Source of the DNA: Fistularia commersonii
Taxonomy: Eukaryota; Chordata; Actinopteri; Syngnathiformes; Fistulariidae
Direction: 5' to 3'
NCBI GenBank assembly: GCA_037954325.1
Contig: JBBMNZ010000007.1
Span: 11,035,001-11,099,000, forward strand
DNA: 64,000 nucleotides
A program made the position numbers and the translations under genes. Every line of letters begins with the position of its first letter. Position 1 is the first letter of the stretch. Below are positions 59,016 to 64,000 of the stretch, in pieces. The notes under the pieces were generated by a model. That model did no database searches. It had not been told where the DNA came from and saw only the letters and a list, made by a program, of their open reading frames with translations.

Positions 59016-61249
59016 CTTAATGGGGAAGTGCAAGAGATTGCAAGAAAATAGGTAGTTTCATAATAACAAAAAAACTCATAAAATATATATGTTCTTTTTT
59101 TTCCATCCATTGTCGCTCCACGATCCTCACTGACTTTGAGGAGATGTTCGTTTTTCAGAAAGCGTTTGTCAGTGATGTAATAGCAGTGATTGCTTTTGTT
59201 ACTGTTCTTCCCAATAACTCTAGTCCGCCTCAATTTCCAGATTAGACTTTTTTTCTGCTCATTTTCCCCCCTTTAAAGAATCCATTTCTGGGTATAAAGT
59301 TGCGCTGTTTTGTTTACTTTTTTTTCATACCTTTTTTTCTACACCTCCCTTTGAGCTCAGTGCAACGCTCCAGCCACGAATCCCTTTTCCAAACAATATG
59401 CAAATATAGTATCCTATAAGAACAATATGAGAAAAACATTATATGAATGATGCAAATGAGTGCCGGCTGACAACCTGTTTTGGGACTTTGGATATTATCC
59501 TCCTCTAGAGGTTGAATTATTCTTGCGTACTTTATATACCATTAATCCCATGTTCTTCCCATTAAAATATCCAACTCACCATTTCAGTTTGTGAAGTAGT
59601 CCGTTGAATTTTGGCTTAAGCCCCCCACATATGCGGTGAGAAGCGAGAACTGGATTCAACAAAGTTCTTGCTGGCAGTGGCATTTCATAGTTTTCTAGGA
59701 AAACTCAGATGCGGCGCTTGACAGAAACGACAACAGCACCATTGCAGTATCAACAAGCTCCCTGACATTTTACAAACTTACACTGGAAATGGACGTAGAG
59801 GATATGTCTGTTTGCTTATTTATCGTTGATCTACTAAAGAAGATCTAACGAAACAGACAACAACAGGACTGTCTCAGTCTCTGCAAATGTCACATCCCCA
59901 AATGCAACAAATGGACCAGTACAATGGGAAGTTCTTTGGGTGGGGATCACTGTTGTATGCTCAAGTGTGACCACTAAAAGGACCGGATAGGAAGAAGACA
60001 ACATGACATTGGTATAACTAGGGACACGAATTCTCCTTCCTCACTCAAATAGCGGTTGTCTACTATGCTGGAAGCTGGAAGAAATCTGCACGGCCTTCTA
60101 GTGGAAGCATTGCAGGACAATCGGCAACTAAAAGCAGGCATGGCAAGTATCTGAGCAGTGACTTTTGACAACATTATATACCGACGTACCTCTTAACGTA
60201 CTTAGCAAGAGCATAAATGAAGCCTCAGGTGAGAGTCGAGTTGCTGCACCAAGTTGCTTCCTTGGCGATTTCCTCTTGCCACTCTTCTTCACCTGCCCAT
60301 TATTTTTGGCCTTTGGGAATTTGTCTCAAGGATATCACCATCTTTTACGACAGTTGCTTTCCTTTGTGCTCAATTTTCAGGCACCACTTTCCTATAATTT
60401 CACGCCCTCTGTTTGTCCTCATGTCTCTTACTCAATATTTTACACATTCTTTTATACTTTCATCTTCAAAAGTAGCCAGTCCACCTGTTCGCTCTTGCAG
60501 AAAAGCGTGATACTTCTGTTCTTCCGCACAAACCAACACCCAAATTGCCGAACACTCAGATAATAGTTCTTGGATGACACAGGAAAAAAAAAACGTTTCT
60601 GCTGAGATGATGCGTGGAGAACAAGCTGCTAGAAAGAAACAATGCTATTTCCTTCACAGGAGAGAAAAAAAAAGTTCTTGCAGAGTTTGAACTGGCTTTA
60701 ACGTGCAAGCATCTCAGCTATAGCTCCCCTGCAAGCTTTTCTGCAACCAACACCGTCGGTGTCACTAACCTCGAGTGGACAAAGAAAAAAAAAAAAAACA
60801 TGCAACTCCACACAAGGACCCTGCAGAGACTGAGTGGACTGATGAAGTCAGTTTCATCACTCAAGAGTGCCCTGTTGCGCTGAACACTTGATTGCAGATA
60901 CAGAGTTGGGTCAAAAAATAACCAAATAGATTATGAATGTGGATAATTATCCCCTCCACTCCATTGTAGGTGGCTGATTGAATCCCGGCTCATTTGCCTT
61001 TTTTCTCGCCCAAGCAACAGGCTGAGAGCAGAGCAAAACTGCCATTTGTAAGGGTGATCGGGGATTATATAAAAGTCCGGTGGCCACGTTTAATGCAAAT
61101 GCACGCAGACCTAACTTTCCTGAGATGAGTCATAAAAAGAAAAAAAAACTTTTTCTGTAAGATTTCCCGCTGACTTCACTGTGGCTGAAGGCTGAAAGGC
61201 AGCAATGTGAAGTCTGAAAAATGTCGAAATCACGATTCCATTTCCTTTC

Positions 61250-61285
61250 TTTTCTTTTTTTTTCTTTTTTTTTCTTTTTTTTCCT
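61250..61285 (+). repeat. T-run repeat with regular C interruptions
   Basis: Runs of eight to nine T are separated by single C residues, a cryptic (T8C)n repeat. Confidence 0.85.
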
Positions 61286-61900
61286 TTCATTTTCCACCTC
61301 AGATAATAATTTAAGGAGTTAAAATCCACAAAAGAAGCGGCCTTTAAAGTCACTGTGGCCTTTCTCTTTTGAATTCTAAAATTTCCTATCACAGTGGAGT
61401 GACACATTTTTAGGGTTTGTGTCATTTTGTTTAAAAACAAGTTAAAAAAATTAGTCATACTTCATCCTCCAATCATAGCACAATGACCTCTGCAAAGGGA
61501 GGCAGAGTTACTTAAAAAAATGACCCCTTTATATATTATTGCAGATCCAACATAATCACTGTGACTTGTACCCTGACGGTAAGTGGCAGCGGAGTGAAAC
61601 ACCCAAAAATAACATACTACTACCCCAGTTACCCGGGTAATTAGAGGAGTTTGGCGCTGATTGGCATAGGAGACCTCAGTGAAGACAGCTGGTGATTGGC
61701 TCAAGTAGATTTAGCATCACACACACACACCACACGCCACACATTTAACCGTGTATACGTCATCCCGTGCAAAGGTCAGAAAGTCTGCCTGAAAGATCAC
61801 TTGACATTCAAATGTGATTGAATTACAAGCAAAGCTCCCTGAAAATACCCGCAGACTTGTCGCTTGTACATTATGGGATGTTGTAGTTCAAATGGTGTGC

Positions 61901-62728
61901 GTACCGTCATTTTCGGACTATAAGCCTGTACTTTGAACACTGCAGCTTAAATAATGACACATCCTCCTAAATATATTAGTCACAGCAGCATTAAAAAGCA
62001 TCGCAATCTGGTGGCCCACATATAATATATGGATCGAAAAAGTATGGGACATATATCAGTTGGAGCAAATTACATATTCATTAAGACCTCAGAAGCCTAA
62101 TTTTACGAAACAATGGGCACCTGTCATGCCTTTACTAATACAATAAGATTGGAGTCAAGGAGTTCTGGACTTGCAGCGGACATACAGTAAGCATCATGTC
62201 CTTTTAGATTACCTTTATGGAGTGGATTCTTATCATTTTTCGTCACCCCGCCTCCCTTTTTTTTTCTCCAACCCAATATTTCTGCTACTATTTCCTACAT
62301 TCGTTATCATTTCATCTCATTATATGTAGTATATGTACCTGTCATATTGATGTAATATTGTGAAGTTACCGTGAAATTCTGAGGCTGTTCAATTCCAACA
62401 ATGAAGAAAACGACTTGAATGGTTTTCTTGCGCATGAAGAAGACGAAGATAGCGATCAGCCAGAGTAGGACAATGCGAGGATAGAAAATGGATGGATGGA
62501 TGGACTTTTCCTTTTGTTATTTATTATTCATGTTTTTCATCGGCAGTATTACAGGCACTGTTCTTAAAGAGGCATTTCCAGTACCTATTTGTGGATGCTA
62601 TCGGTAGGTTATTAATTAAAAGTCTAAAAAACAACTTACAGACAAGTGTGGCCTCTATATGTACACATATATTCATTTGTTAATTTTAGCCCGTATAGTT
62701 TATATTCAAGTGCGCTCAATAGTCCGGT
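61901..62728. mobile_element. TIR-type DNA element remnant ('cggactataagcc' family)
   Basis: The left end taccgtcattttcggactat, then aagcc, is the start of a widespread fish DNA-transposon family of MITE type. A weaker inverted counterpart (gctcaatagtccggtata) lies at about 62708-62725. The inside holds a V-SINE tail (62462-62501), so the interior is composite. No transposase is seen. Confidence 0.5.
62462..62501 (+). mobile_element. V-SINE 3' tail
   Basis: gcgaggatagaaaatggatg followed by a short (ggat)n run, the family's usual end. Nothing of the head or core is present. Confidence 0.6.
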
Positions 62729-64000
62729 ATATGTGTTGATATGTATGTTAAGCTCGCTGTAGGGAGACTCTGTTTAAATTTCATGTTATTTTAACTACAA
62801 AAGCATTTCATTTTAAAACTCACGGTACGCAGTGATGACAAGTTCAGCCGAGTCGCACAGGGACGTGTTCCTAATATTTAGTCTGGTTCAATCCATCTGA
62901 TTTGGCCACTCAACACGATTCACCATAGCCCATTACACTCCGGCACAAACGTACATTTCAGCCCACGCGGTTTGTTCTCCCTTTGACCTTTCCGGACGAG
63001 AATATATGAGGAGCTCCACGGCGCAAACAAATGGCTGAAACACTCTCCCGCGTAAAGACATCAGTCGACATCTTCCCCCTTCCTCCTGCGGGTTTTTAAA
63101 ATTTGAAAAGATGAAGGGAAAGCTTTGGGAGTGCATTACACCAATGTTATTTGCTTGACCGAAGTTGAAATTCTTTGGTTACCCGTTCAAACAGTCCCGG
63201 ATTGATTGCAAATGTTTTTCACCACCGTCGGCGGAGTAAGAGTTGTAACCCTTCTTTTCGTTTTTTTTTAAATGCCAAGGCAACTCGTTGACTCTGCAAT
63301 TTGTGGTATGCAGAGAAAAATTTTTGAAATGGAGGGAGACTCGTCATGGCCTTCTGCTCGATATGAAGGGCAGCTTCTGAACCCTCGGAACCTGGCCTTT
63401 AGATTTGGTTTGAGAATTCAATAAAGGACAACTGGTGCGTAGGAACTCCCCTTTTCTACAATATCGGCGCCGCCACCGCAACCCTTTCTCCTTATTCATC
63501 GTCCGTTTTTTTTTTTTTCCTTTTTCCAAAGGGACCCCATTCAAGCTGACGAGAGCGGGAAAGTTGGAATATTAATGCCTAGCTAAACACATCAATTCCG
63601 TGATCCCGTCGCTTCCAATCATCTCGACGCGGCGATCAACCGGCTCATATTGCATATATTGATCTCTTGATTGTTACAAATGAATGGAGATGTTTGCCTT
63701 GGCAGGGCCGTTGTAATTATCCTCCGACTGGATGTCGTTCGTCTCGCCTGCCTGATGGCTCTGCAAAGACCGACCCGCCTTGGGCGACCTGTCATTCAAT
63801 CTGAGACAAAAAAATAAAAGCAAGGATGGACAAGAAAGAGGGGCGGATGCTATTCTTGAAAGATTAAAAAAAAAAAAAAAAGAAAGTGAGAGAGAAAGAT
63901 GGTAATGTGAAAGGACAGAGGGGATTTTGAGGGAGTGACACAGCAAGAAGTTGATTATCAAGTTATTCTACTTTGAGTATCTGAAGCCTGAGCTGCTTCT
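62729..64000. other. Unassigned intron sequence
   Basis: No cadherin exon, repeat family or RNA gene recognised. Poly(A) at 63867-63881 and short T runs are the only simple structure. Confidence 0.5.

Larger units (their letters stand above)
58303..64000 (+). other. Start of the first intron of the cadherin gene (continues past the window)
   Basis: The donor gtaaag at 58303 opens the intron. No exon for the next cadherin segment (expected to start with HSD, the first EC1 calcium region) is visible to the right, which fits the very long first introns of type II cadherin genes. The intron carries a V-SINE (58745-59015), a TIR-type element (61901-62728), T/C-rich tracts near 61250-61285, and otherwise unassigned sequence. 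At 59600-60560 some text looks like old repeat but I cannot name it. Confidence 0.7.

Noticed and set aside
1..64000. Bacterial-type systems (CRISPR, operons, toxin-antitoxin, phage genes)
   Set aside because: No ribosome-binding sites, no dense long frames, no regularly spaced repeat arrays; the repeats are eukaryotic transposons and microsatellites.

Overview
This is vertebrate nuclear DNA, most probably from a ray-finned (teleost, percomorph-type) fish. The reasons are the density of degraded fish-type transposable elements (V-SINE, Tc1, hAT and several LINE families), the many microsatellites, the lack of any dense gene arrangement, and one recognisable exon of a vertebrate-specific gene family. 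There are no bacterial operons, CRISPR arrays, phage genes, rRNA or intact tRNA genes.

The only protein-coding exon I can defend lies near the right end, on the + strand at 58072-58302. It is the first coding exon of a type II classical cadherin, closest in my judgement to cadherin-22. It encodes the signal peptide, a short prodomain, an RVKR cleavage site and the first 23 residues of the mature protein with the two tryptophans that mark type II cadherins. A good splice donor follows, and the rest of the gene lies to the right, beyond the window. The sequence from 58303 to 64000 is therefore first-intron sequence, and the 57-58 kb region probably holds the 5' untranslated exon(s).

The 57 kb to the left of the exon is a gene desert. 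It holds about twenty pieces of a tRNA-derived V-SINE family, many with an amplified internal 36-40 bp minisatellite. It also holds seven clear LINE pieces from at least three lineages, two hAT-like elements, a dead Tc1 transposon and a family of inverted-repeat (foldback) elements with three copies. Several insertions are nested: a LINE tail inside a SINE at 23.3-24.0 kb, a Tc1 inside a SINE at 38.8-40.5 kb, and a hAT plus SINE debris between foldback arms at 26.8-28.3 kb. The stretches between repeats (for example 7.7-10.7, 11.0-14.1, 15.7-19.0, 20.2-23.3, 31.2-35.0, 44.5-47.9 kb) show nothing I can name beyond simple repeats. They are where long-range regulatory elements of the cadherin gene would be expected, but that cannot be tested from one sequence.

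I did not find an undescribed protein-based system. The most unusual structures are the foldback family, whose internal module lies in opposite orientations relative to its arm in two copies, a near-perfect ~143-nt hairpin at 55.2-55.4 kb, and the internal minisatellite of the V-SINE copies.
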